Below are positions 51,110-59,539 of a stretch of 64,000 nt of DNA, one piece after another. The stretch is taken from positions 186,001 to 250,000 of the forward strand of contig JBMOPE010000009.1 of the NCBI GenBank assembly GCA_049323755.1. The letters are read 5' to 3'. The DNA comes from BRHc4a sp049323755. GTDB lineage: Bacteria > Bacillota > Desulfotomaculia > Desulfotomaculales > Desulfocucumaceae. Under the pieces are notes generated by a model, which made no database searches, was not told the origin of the DNA, and saw only the letters and a list, made by a program, of their open reading frames with translations. The position numbers and the translations under genes were made by a program. Within the stretch, counting starts at the first letter, position 1, and each line of letters begins with the position of its first letter.

Positions 51110-51964
51110 CTAATATACCGCAGAATTGTTGTATTCAATTTCTTTAATTTCGAATTGATACCAGCTAAAATCCCCGGTTTTTAATTTCCAGACAACTTCC
51201 CCTTTGAAAGGAATCCTTATACCATTAAACTCCTTATGCTCCCTCATTTGAACCGACCATTTCTCCAGCCGGTACTGCCCATTAAATTCCCCGTATCTAT
51301 CAGCAGCAAAGTTTATAACCTCACCCTTCTCGTTAAATGTAAATACCCCGGATGCGGTTATCCCCCCGTAGCTCATGGTAGCCCTGGCCGAACTGGCATC
51401 GACTTCTTCCCATTTGATATAGCTGTTCAGCGCCGCGGTTGGAAACCACACAGTCTCGGCAAGATATCTTAACAAAGTGCCCTGGTCTATTTCTTTCCCC
51501 CTGGCATCCGCAACCTTGATCAGGGAAAGAAGCTTAATGCGCATATTTCCTCTGCCTTCATAATATTTGTCTCGTCCTGTAAAGTATAAGAGGGGAGCCA
51601 TTTTGACCCTGGCCTTCCAAATAAATCCGGGTTCATCAGTCTTAAAGTACTGCTCCACTTCCGCAGGCAGCCAGGCCCCTTCCTCTTTCAGCCTCATAGA
51701 TGCTTTTTGTTTTAAACGAACAGTTCTTATTTTTTCCTTTCCAATCACCCGGGAGCTTCTCAGCCACCTTTGCACGCCGGGCGGCAGCCCTTCCAAATCA
51801 CTGCTTTGTATAATTTCATCTTCATTTTTTGCCTCCTTGAAAAACTCTGCCACTTCCTTTTTTACAGCCTGATTAAATAAAGCAGTAGCTATAAAAGGAA
51901 TTATTATTACCAGTATTACTGCCAGCACAAGAATGCTGATTATTATAAGTGCAGCCCTGGACAA
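51110..51964 (-). CDS. DUF6544-family membrane-anchored protein
   Basis: 284 residues: one N-terminal helix (AALIIISILVLAVILVIIIPFIATALF) and a beta-rich domain with LPPGVQRWLRSSRVIGKEKI, YLAETVWFPTAALN and GITASGVFTFNEKGEV, the DUF6544 (formerly DUF6920) pattern. ATG at 51964 with GGGGGC upstream. Function unknown. Confidence 0.8.
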   Translation of the reverse strand: MSRAALIIISILVLAVILVIIIPFIATALFNQAVKKEVAEFFKEAKNEDEIIQSSDLEGLPPGVQRWLRSSRVIGKEKIRTVRLKQKASMRLKEEGAWLPAEVEQYFKTDEPGFIWKARVKMAPLLYFTGRDKYYEGRGNMRIKLLSLIKVADARGKEIDQGTLLRYLAETVWFPTAALNSYIKWEEVDASSARATMSYGGITASGVFTFNEKGEVINFAADRYGEFNGQYRLEKWSVQMREHKEFNGIRIPFKGEVVWKLKTGDFSWYQFEIKEIEYNNSAVY

Positions 51965-52112
51965 TTGTAAGCCCCCTTCCCAGTACCGTTCCCTCTATTG
52001 TTAAATATAAGTGGTGCTCAAGATTATCCAACCTTTGAACACTGTTATTTATTAAACGCCGTTCTGCCGCATACTTTATCTTTTTTTTATTGGAATGTCA
52101 ACAGGCCATCAT

Positions 52113-52150
52113 AAAAGGGATTCCCAACATTAATCTTGGGAATCCCTTTT
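52113..52150. terminator. Terminator of the large SLH gene
   Basis: 14-bp stem AAAAGGGATTCCCA/TGGGAATCCCTTTT (52113-52126, 52137-52150) with AT-rich flanks. It lies 33 bp after the large SLH gene on the minus strand. Confidence 0.85.
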
Positions 52151-52183
52151 ATTTTTGCACAGAGGTGGCATCCCTGCCTCTTG

Positions 52184-55100
52184 TTACAGTTGTGCTACAG
52201 CTATTATCTTGATCATGCCATCGTTATTATCTGTATATACTGCATCGAATGATCCATTTAGACTTAACACAGATACTTTTGTTCCTTTTACCATAATATC
52301 ATTATAGACGTGCGGTGCCCCATTATAATGCGTTTGCAGTTTGGAAGAGGATATTCCTCCTACTACAACATTACTGCCATCCGTTGCAGCAGAACTAACT
52401 GATGTGCCTGAAATATCGCTGGTGTTTGCAAAGTTAATCTCAGTACCACTTACAGTTAGTTCAGATACTTTAAAAGCACTTTGTTTATAGAGAGCTACTA
52501 TCTTATTGCCACTTGATGCCAGGTCATAGCTGTCAAAAACATCTGCTGTTGAAGATGTGGTGGAGCCATTACCAAGATTGGATTTTACTTTAATAGAATA
52601 GGTGCTTTCAGCTAACTGCATATCAGGTTTGTTAAAAAATTGATTGTGGGCAACAATGAAATAATTATCCACTGAGTCTAAGGCAATAAATGAGCCCTTG
52701 TTAAAATAATCACCCTGATAACCGGAACCACCCGTGTTTTCATAGTATCCATCAAAAATAACCTGATTGGTAAAACTCCCAGAGGAGTTTGTAGCATACA
52801 TTATGTCCGGCTTATTTTGCCACCAATGAGTATTCCCCATTGTATCAGTATATGTTATGTGTGCATATCCACTGCCGTCTACAGCAATATCCGGCTTTGA
52901 GCAGACTCCGCCATTATTGGATTCGATAAGCTGCTCACTGCTCCAGGCGCTTCCATCATAATATCTGTAGCCTATTCTATTATTGGTGGTATAGGCTATG
53001 TGGGGATTATTATTTGTGTCAATGGCTATTTTCCCCTGATTTCCCGTGCCTATTTCCATCTCATTTCCCCACACGCCGCTGGAGCTCTGCTGGTTATAAT
53101 ATATTTTACCGTCCCTGGTATAAGCAACACCTATAAACCCGGCACAGGAGTCTGCGTCAAGCAGATCTCCAGCCGGAGGTTCCACTGGCGCGGCCTCGGT
53201 TACGGTCACCACCCAGCTCCTGGTTGAACCATCTTCTGCGGTGACAACGTAGGTTACCGGAGCGCTGAAGTTGTTTGCCGTGACTCCGCTTACCTGAGTT
53301 GTTTCTCCTACCGACACCCCCTGCGCTCCGGAAGACAGGCTAAAGGTTGCCACCAGGCTGGTAAGGCCGGTTCCGCTGGCCACCTCAATGGCTATTGTTC
53401 CCGCCGCGCTGTTTATTACTGCCGGCCCTGTTTGCTCGGTAAAGCTAAAGGCTGTTATTTCGGCCTGGTCGCTCAGGGCCGGGTTAACTGTGATTGCCTG
53501 GCTTGCTGTTACACCGGTTGCTGTATGGCTGATTACAACCTGCGTTACTGCTGTTCCTAGGGCTGTTCCACTTGCCGGCGCTGCTGTAATGCCCTTTGCG
53601 CCAAAGTCTGCAAAGTCGACGTCCTCTGTGCTTGTATCCGATTTGGTTAAGGTTACCACCAGGCCTGCCAGGTCAAGATTTTCGCCTTCTGTGTAGGACA
53701 CTTTCGCGGGCCCTGTTTTTACTGCTATTCCTGTTACTGAGACTATGTCCGACACTATCGTTACATTTTGTATACTACCCACTAGTGTGTACAGAACACC
53801 CGCATTAATGGTTATGGTGTCTTCGGCATCGTAGGCGGCCGTCACCGTATAGTTTCCGGTTGCGCCGTCCTCAGTTATTACGGCTATAGTCAGCTCTCCG
53901 ATTGCATCTTCTGTAACAATGAAGTCCTGCTCCTGTAATCCGCTGATTGGATTGTCATTGGCATCTCTTACATTTATCTGGAAGGTAAATGTTCCGTTAA
54001 CCAATGGAGTTAAGGGTGTTGTTGCAGCTGAAACGGTGGATTTGCTCGCATCCGGCCCTACAACAAACATTTTGGGATCTGAATATGTTCCCTCTACATT
54101 GGCTACAAAATAATGTTTTCCTGCGGCTGCTGTATCGGGCACAGTAAAGCTTACAATTGCTGTCCCATCGGCAGTTATATTCCCGGTTGCCTGGACACCC
54201 ACCTGATTATTCATCGCAATACTGTCATAAAGCCTTACTACTACCTGAGAGCCCGGGTTTATATTGGAAGAGCCTATGGGAACACAGACAACGTGCTGAC
54301 TGCCCGCCGCCACCGGGTCCGGTGCAATCTGTCCTATTACCAGGGTTGCTGCCGGCGCTGCTGCGCCAATCTGCACATCAATATGTGCCGGCTGATATCC
54401 TTCTTTACTGAATCCCAGCCTGTAATTTCCCTCAGCAAAGGTTTCTCCTGCAGAAGGCAATATTTCATACTCCCAGGTTCCGCCAAAAGGATCCTTGTAA
54501 AGACTTATACCTGCAATCACCTGATTTCCGGGCTGACCAAAGTCTTTTATAAGTATAAAATCTTCTATGGCCAATTCCGGAATTGCTGAATCGACTTCAT
54601 CTGTAGTTCTGAATATGGAAATAAGTATTCCTGAAGTTTGCGACCAAATTTCATATAGATTTACATCAATACCACTGCCTGCTGCCACCGCCACGGTTAC
54701 AGTCACAACCCAGCTCCTGGTTGTTCCGTTTTCCGCGGTTACCACATAGGTCACCGGGGAGCTGAAGTTGTTTGCCGTTACTCCGCTTACCTGCTGTACT
54801 GCTCCTATAGCTGCCGATGCCCTGGCGGAAAGGCTGAAGGTTGCCACCAGGCCGGTAAGGTCTGTTCCGTTGGCCACCTCAATTGCTATTGTTCCCGTTG
54901 CGCTGTTTATCACTGCCGCCCCTGTTTGCCCGGCAAAGCTAAAGGCTGTTATTTCCTTGGCGCTGCTGCCTATGGCCACTGTCACTCCGGTATCGGTGTT
55001 TACAGTGGCCGGTGTTTGCTCTATGGTTGCCCCCGAGGCATTGACATTGGCTGTTTGTATTGTGCCTGTCCCGCTTACTGCCGCCGCCGAGTTAAGTGTC

Positions 55101-57019
55101 AGTGTTGTTACCTGGGCCTGAGAAGAGACATTAACAGAGGCTCCCTGGGCGCTTTGATCAACAGTCAGGCTGTCCACCGCTCCTCCTGCAACTGACACAT
55201 TAACATTTCCGGCCTGCACATTTACCGACTGAAAATTGCCGTCCAGCTCTATTACTGCTCCTACCGGTATCACCTGTGAAAGTGTGACGGTTTCAAAGCC
55301 TTGTCCCGTTACGCTAATCTCAACAAGAGTTGCCCCGGATTGCAGGGTCAGCACATTTACTCTGGTATTTCCCTGGGCAACTATCCTTACATTTTCCTTG
55401 TTGACGGTTAGGCTGGGAAGATTGCAGTCTTCCATAGTAACACTGTTAGGCCCGCCGCCATTTATTTTTGTAGCACCGCTAACAGTAATATTCCGTAATG
55501 TAACCTCTCCATTCCCAACACCTGCTGCAATTTCCAGATCTCCGTTAATTACCATGTTTTGAAGGGTGACTCCCGCAACAGCTATAACAACATTTTTGTT
55601 ATGCGTTTCAGTTCCGGTTGCCGGGCCAAAAACCCCGGCCTGGCTAAAGGTCTCTGTATTATTAGGCGTATTTCCTCCGCCACCTCCTCCGCCTCCACCG
55701 CTAGAAATCACACTGGTGGTCCCGATAGAAACTTCTACTCCCTGGGCTTTTACTAAATTAGTGGGGGCTTGCTCTATTTTTGATCCTGATACATTAATGA
55801 CTGCTTTTTCAATCTTGCCTTGCCCCTTTACTGAAACTGCAGCGTTAAGGGTTAAGTTGTTCAACTTGGCCCCGCTGGCAACGTTAAGCACCGATCCCTT
55901 AGCATTTTCAGACACTATAAGGCTGGCTATCGTCCCTTCAGTAACTCCTAAATTAATATTGGCAGCCTCAACATTCACTGTCTGGAAATCACCTGTAAGG
56001 CTTATGGCAGCATTGGCCTGAATTTCCTTTGAGACTGTCACGGTTTCAATTCCAGGCCCTGAAATGGTGGCCTGAACAAGTACTGCCCCGGATTCCAGCG
56101 TTACCACACTGACACTTGTATTTCCGGAAGCAACAACCCTTATCCCTTCTCTGTTTATGGTAATACTGGGCATACTGCAGTCTTCCAGCACAACGGAGTG
56201 AGCGCCGCCGCCTTTAATAATGGTATTTCCCGTAACGGTAACACTTTTCAGTGTAACATCACCGTCTCCAATACCTTCCGCCAGCAGCAGGTCCCCTTTA
56301 ATAACGAGATTCTGCAGCTTAACATCTCTCACACTTACGGTTACATTGCCCTCTATAATTTCAGTCCCTGTGGCGGACCCGTATGTGCCTGCCTTATCGT
56401 ATACTTTATTGCCGGCAGCCCCTTTAACGGCCCGGTCCAGTGTCGATATAGCCTCGGCCCGGGTGATATCTTTTCCGGGCTGAAAGGTCTGGTCGGGATA
56501 CCCGCTCATATAGCCCCTGTCCAGAACTGCACCGATAGCCCCCCTGCTCCACTGGGGAATAGCTCCGGAATCCTTAAACTTGTTGGCCGCTGCCAGGCTC
56601 CCGGAGGTTTCCAGCTTTGTGACACTGGCCAACATGGCCGCAGCCTCCTGCCGGCTGATAGGGTTATTGGGCTTAATAGTGTTGTCTTCATAGCCGGCAA
56701 CATATCCGGCTGCCTTTGCTTTGGACATTTCTCCAGCGAACCAGTCAGTTGCTTTGACATCGGAAAAGCTAGCTCCATTACTATGACTTAGCCCGAAGAA
56801 ACTGTTGACCATGGTGATGAACTCAGCTCTGGTTATGGTGCTGTCAGGCCTAAACGACCCGTCAGGATAGCCCCTGGCCAGCCCTTTTTCAGTCCATTCG
56901 GCAATCTGTTTTTCGGCCCAGTGTCCTCTAATATCCGAGGGCTGGGCAAGAACCGTCCGGGCACCAAAAGCTGCTGTTAATACCAGTATAATTAAAATGT
57001 ATGACAATCTTTTACACAT
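52184..57019 (-). CDS. Giant SLH-anchored surface protein with duplicated beta-helix repeats
   Basis: 1611 residues, exported: signal peptide (about 1-25, ending ARTVLAQ), then three SLH modules (about 27-190). Two copies of a 220-residue beta-solenoid-like block follow (VSVRDVKLQNLVIKGDLLLA... and VIAVAGVTLQNMVINGDLEIA...), separated by a nine-glycine hinge. Two copies of a DUF5018-like block come next (ITAFSFAGQTG..., ITAFSFTEQTG...), with Ig-like stretches between them, and a C-terminal beta-propeller-like region (IAIDTNNNPHIAYT, DIAVDGSGYAHITYTD). ATG at 57019 with GAAGGGG. Probably S-layer architecture, adhesion or sensing. Confidence 0.88.
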   Translation of the reverse strand: MCKRLSYILIILVLTAAFGARTVLAQPSDIRGHWAEKQIAEWTEKGLARGYPDGSFRPDSTITRAEFITMVNSFFGLSHSNGASFSDVKATDWFAGEMSKAKAAGYVAGYEDNTIKPNNPISRQEAAAMLASVTKLETSGSLAAANKFKDSGAIPQWSRGAIGAVLDRGYMSGYPDQTFQPGKDITRAEAISTLDRAVKGAAGNKVYDKAGTYGSATGTEIIEGNVTVSVRDVKLQNLVIKGDLLLAEGIGDGDVTLKSVTVTGNTIIKGGGAHSVVLEDCSMPSITINREGIRVVASGNTSVSVVTLESGAVLVQATISGPGIETVTVSKEIQANAAISLTGDFQTVNVEAANINLGVTEGTIASLIVSENAKGSVLNVASGAKLNNLTLNAAVSVKGQGKIEKAVINVSGSKIEQAPTNLVKAQGVEVSIGTTSVISSGGGGGGGGGNTPNNTETFSQAGVFGPATGTETHNKNVVIAVAGVTLQNMVINGDLEIAAGVGNGEVTLRNITVSGATKINGGGPNSVTMEDCNLPSLTVNKENVRIVAQGNTRVNVLTLQSGATLVEISVTGQGFETVTLSQVIPVGAVIELDGNFQSVNVQAGNVNVSVAGGAVDSLTVDQSAQGASVNVSSQAQVTTLTLNSAAAVSGTGTIQTANVNASGATIEQTPATVNTDTGVTVAIGSSAKEITAFSFAGQTGAAVINSATGTIAIEVANGTDLTGLVATFSLSARASAAIGAVQQVSGVTANNFSSPVTYVVTAENGTTRSWVVTVTVAVAAGSGIDVNLYEIWSQTSGILISIFRTTDEVDSAIPELAIEDFILIKDFGQPGNQVIAGISLYKDPFGGTWEYEILPSAGETFAEGNYRLGFSKEGYQPAHIDVQIGAAAPAATLVIGQIAPDPVAAGSQHVVCVPIGSSNINPGSQVVVRLYDSIAMNNQVGVQATGNITADGTAIVSFTVPDTAAAGKHYFVANVEGTYSDPKMFVVGPDASKSTVSAATTPLTPLVNGTFTFQINVRDANDNPISGLQEQDFIVTEDAIGELTIAVITEDGATGNYTVTAAYDAEDTITINAGVLYTLVGSIQNVTIVSDIVSVTGIAVKTGPAKVSYTEGENLDLAGLVVTLTKSDTSTEDVDFADFGAKGITAAPASGTALGTAVTQVVISHTATGVTASQAITVNPALSDQAEITAFSFTEQTGPAVINSAAGTIAIEVASGTGLTSLVATFSLSSGAQGVSVGETTQVSGVTANNFSAPVTYVVTAEDGSTRSWVVTVTEAAPVEPPAGDLLDADSCAGFIGVAYTRDGKIYYNQQSSSGVWGNEMEIGTGNQGKIAIDTNNNPHIAYTTNNRIGYRYYDGSAWSSEQLIESNNGGVCSKPDIAVDGSGYAHITYTDTMGNTHWWQNKPDIMYATNSSGSFTNQVIFDGYYENTGGSGYQGDYFNKGSFIALDSVDNYFIVAHNQFFNKPDMQLAESTYSIKVKSNLGNGSTTSSTADVFDSYDLASSGNKIVALYKQSAFKVSELTVSGTEINFANTSDISGTSVSSAATDGSNVVVGGISSSKLQTHYNGAPHVYNDIMVKGTKVSVLSLNGSFDAVYTDNNDGMIKIIAVAQL

Positions 57020-57135
57020 AATTAACCCCTTCTTTCAATTGAATGGCATAAATCACAGGAGTACTCGGTCTACCTGCTTCAAGTCTATTAGGTGTTATTT
57101 CATGTTCACGAAAAAAAATTGAAACACTGCTTCCC

Positions 57136-57522
57136 CTATAATAAATCACCCCACTTCCAGCTATCACGCCTTCTGATGTTTGCAATCACCTCATCCAGGT
57201 CCTTTTGTTCAGCCGGCAGCACCAAGTAACCGCAAGCCTTTTCCTCAAAGGCCATTACCGCATAGCTTTCAGCACAGGACATTAAAACAACCCTTGTGGC
57301 CGGAGATACCTTTTGCGTCACTTTTGTCAGAGACAGCCCATGAAGCCCCGGACTGCCAACACGGATAAAGGCTATATGTATATTTCCTTTTTTCAATTCA
57401 CCAAGGTAATCTGACGACCGACTGAAACAGTTCACTGAAAGCATGTAACAGTTTCCTTCCAAAAGGCTGGCCATGGCTTTCAGGCAGTCGCTGTCATTAT
57501 CAATTACCGCCACATTATACAT
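57136..57522 (-). CDS. Degenerate (phosphorylation-dead) receiver-domain protein
   Basis: 128 residues of CheY-like fold. VAVIDNDSDCL opens as in receivers, but the phosphoacceptor is lost (IHIAFIRVGSPGLHGL has R where LD is normal) and the conserved lysine is replaced (YLVLPAE instead of YLxKP). The pattern of strands is otherwise kept. The ATG at 57522 has AAAGGA upstream; a start eight codons earlier has no site. There is no output domain. It sits under a promoter with two GTTTAGT heptamers. It could bind partners without phosphorylation, as atypical receivers do. Confidence 0.8.
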   Translation of the reverse strand: MYNVAVIDNDSDCLKAMASLLEGNCYMLSVNCFSRSSDYLGELKKGNIHIAFIRVGSPGLHGLSLTKVTQKVSPATRVVLMSCAESYAVMAFEEKACGYLVLPAEQKDLDEVIANIRRRDSWKWGDLL

Positions 57523-57554
57523 AGACCGACATTCCTTTTCATTCATATGGTTTT

Positions 57555-57590
57555 ATTGTAGAGTTCTCCACTAAACCACGACTAAACAGG
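57555..57590 (-). promoter_or_regulatory. SARP-type promoter: GTTTAGT heptamer pair, copy 1
   Basis: On the minus strand GTTTAGT (57587-57581), CGTG, GTTTAGT (57576-57570), 9 bp, TACAAT (57560-57555). It is identical over 24 bases with 58333-58356. It lies 33 bp before the receiver gene. Confidence 0.72.
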
Positions 57591-57664
57591 ACACTAGCAT
57601 GATAAAATTCCAAAAGCTTATATGTGTATGCTGGTAACCCGCCATTATAAAAGCTAACAGAAAT

Positions 57665-57692
57665 AAAAAAACCGCCCGGTTTTAGCCGGACG
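57665..57692 (-). terminator. Terminator after the 57.7-kb gene
   Basis: CGTCCGG pairs with CCGGGCG around a CTAAAA loop on the minus strand, with TTTTTTT after it. It lies 37 bp after the gene stop. Confidence 0.85.
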
Positions 57693-57728
57693 AATTTTGC
57701 CTTTCGTAAATACTATATTTCAGTCCTT

Positions 57729-58175
57729 TCATGTTTTTAACTGCTCAACAAAGGAATATATCTTTTCACTCCATGCATAATAGGCGCCTGTGCTGCGGTC
57801 ATTGACAGGAAGGATTCCCTGGACGCAATAGACCGCGGCAAGAAAGGCCGCCCGTTTTGCCTGCATTTCACTTAGCCCGTGTAGTTTAATTGTAACAACA
57901 GCCTCCAGGGCGTCAAATGAACCAGCAATGTCAGTCGGAGGTTCAAGCTTTGTATTTAAAGGTAAAAGCGCAATCCCATATTCTGTCTCTGCAGTTTCCT
58001 TTCGTGGAACCATTTCAGACTTTTCCCTTATAGATTGCAAGTTAATTAGCAAAAGCCTGTAGCAATCCCCTTCTTTTTTACTTATAAGCCATGTGCTGAT
58101 TGTGGCTAAATGCATACAGGCATCAGGTATTGCCGCAACTTCTTCGGTCCATCCTTTTAATCCTACAACACGCAC
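57729..58175 (-). CDS. Protein of unknown function (148 residues) under a SARP-type promoter
   Basis: No family recognised. Begins MRVVGLKGWTEEVAAIP; mixed alpha/beta, a conserved-looking LHGLSEMQAKRAAFLAAVYCVQGI and one or two cysteines. The GTG at 58175 has GGAGGAGG seven bases upstream. It is one of two genes directly following the heptamer-pair promoters, and lies next to the BTAD response regulator, so it is probably a member of that regulon. Confidence 0.68.
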   Translation of the reverse strand: MRVVGLKGWTEEVAAIPDACMHLATISTWLISKKEGDCYRLLLINLQSIREKSEMVPRKETAETEYGIALLPLNTKLEPPTDIAGSFDALEAVVTIKLHGLSEMQAKRAAFLAAVYCVQGILPVNDRSTGAYYAWSEKIYSFVEQLKT

Positions 58176-58320
58176 TTTCAAACCTCCTCCAGTACACAAA
58201 GGTGATCTGACTACTGGCTGAAACTTGATACCTAAGTGTTAGAGTTTCTCTCCGCTAGAGGACGCTGTTTAATTTACGCTACCGCCGCATTTTTTTAATG
58301 CTGCAATCATTTTTCAATTT

Positions 58321-58356
58321 ATTATAAAACTGTCCACTAAACCACGACTAAACAGG
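58321..58356 (-). promoter_or_regulatory. SARP-type promoter: GTTTAGT heptamer pair, copy 2
   Basis: On the minus strand GTTTAGT (58353-58347), CGTG, GTTTAGT (58342-58336), 9 bp, TATAAT (58326-58321). It lies about 145 bp before the 148-residue gene; spacing from heptamer to -10 is the same as in copy 1. Confidence 0.75.
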
Positions 58357-58450
58357 CTTTTCCCTTTGAATAGCCGGGAAGCCTAATATATGAGGATTTT
58401 ACGTGTATAAAGTCAAGCTTTTATAATAAAAGATTTAAAAAGTATATACA

Positions 58451-59539
58451 TCATCGCAGCAACTTTTTAAATGTTATATCGGGTTCAAGTCCAAATTCAT
58501 TATTAAGGCCTCGTTTAAATGCATCATAATATTTGGCTGCGGTAACGCGGTCATTCAATTCTATCAAAGCCTCCAGCAATCTGTAGTTTACAGAGGTGTG
58601 CAGCGGCTCGTGCGCCAGGCCGAGCTTCATGAGCTCCACTGTTTTATTGTGTTTTTTGTTCAATTTATAATAATCCGCCATATCTAAAAGCATTTTTAAA
58701 TATTTTTCCTTCAACAGCATCCTGTTTCTTTCCGCCCACTGGAATTCGTTGCCCCCCAGGTAATCTCCGGTATAGAGGGCCGCAGCTTCCTCATATTCTG
58801 CTATGGTTATATCATTGATGGCGTTTGTGGCAGATACCCGCCACCAAAACCTGTGATAATCACAGTCAATAGAGGTCGTATCCAGCCTGTAGGCGCCTCT
58901 TGAATGCTCAATTGGCGCCTCGATGCCATTCTGCAGCAATGCCTTTTTGACATAGTACAGTGTTGTGTTAAAATGGGCAACCGCCCTGTCACCATCGTAT
59001 TCCGGCCATAATCGGTCAATAATTTCACTGCGGCTGACCTCGGCACCCCTGCGGTCAATAAGGTAAGCCAGCAGCTCCTCTGCCTTGCCGGTACGGAATT
59101 TTACCTCGCCGGACCCGATAATTACCTTGAATTTTCCGAAGCAGCGCAGTTGTGTCCGGGATGCATTCAGCGGAATGCCTTTCTCCTGTACTATCCTGTT
59201 AAGCGTTTCTTTTAAACGTTCCTTGTCCACCGGCTTCATGAGATAGTCCAGCGCATTTAAGCGAAAAGCCTCTACTGCATATTCATTGTAAGCTGTTACA
59301 AAAACTACCGCAGTCCAGCCCTGAAGGTCCAGCACATGATTTGACAGCTTAAATCCATCCAGCTCAGGCATTTCAATATCAATAAAAGCTGCATCGACTT
59401 TTACCTTTTTTAAATATTCCAGCGCTTCCACAGGATTTGTAAACTTCCCCTTTACATCCACAATCCCGCTTTCTCCAAGCCGCTTGGCCATTTTTTCAAC
59501 TGACGGACGTTCATCGTCAACTACAATTGCCCTAATCAA
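58451..59539 (-). CDS. BTAD-type (SARP-like) response regulator
   Basis: 362 residues: receiver (about 1-120; DDERPS, phosphoacceptor D in DAAFIDIEMPELDG, K in YLMKPVDKERL), then a winged-helix DNA-binding domain (about 130-225; FGKFKVIIGSGEVKFRTGKAEELLAYLI, RSEIIDRLWPEYD), then a BTAD all-helical domain (about 230-362; YTGDYLGGNEFQWAERNRML). This is the SARP type in which BTAD activates transcription. Its start overlaps the kinase stop by 4 bp. The two heptamer-pair promoters nearby are its likely targets. Confidence 0.9.
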   Translation of the reverse strand: MIRAIVVDDERPSVEKMAKRLGESGIVDVKGKFTNPVEALEYLKKVKVDAAFIDIEMPELDGFKLSNHVLDLQGWTAVVFVTAYNEYAVEAFRLNALDYLMKPVDKERLKETLNRIVQEKGIPLNASRTQLRCFGKFKVIIGSGEVKFRTGKAEELLAYLIDRRGAEVSRSEIIDRLWPEYDGDRAVAHFNTTLYYVKKALLQNGIEAPIEHSRGAYRLDTTSIDCDYHRFWWRVSATNAINDITIAEYEEAAALYTGDYLGGNEFQWAERNRMLLKEKYLKMLLDMADYYKLNKKHNKTVELMKLGLAHEPLHTSVNYRLLEALIELNDRVTAAKYYDAFKRGLNNEFGLEPDITFKKLLR

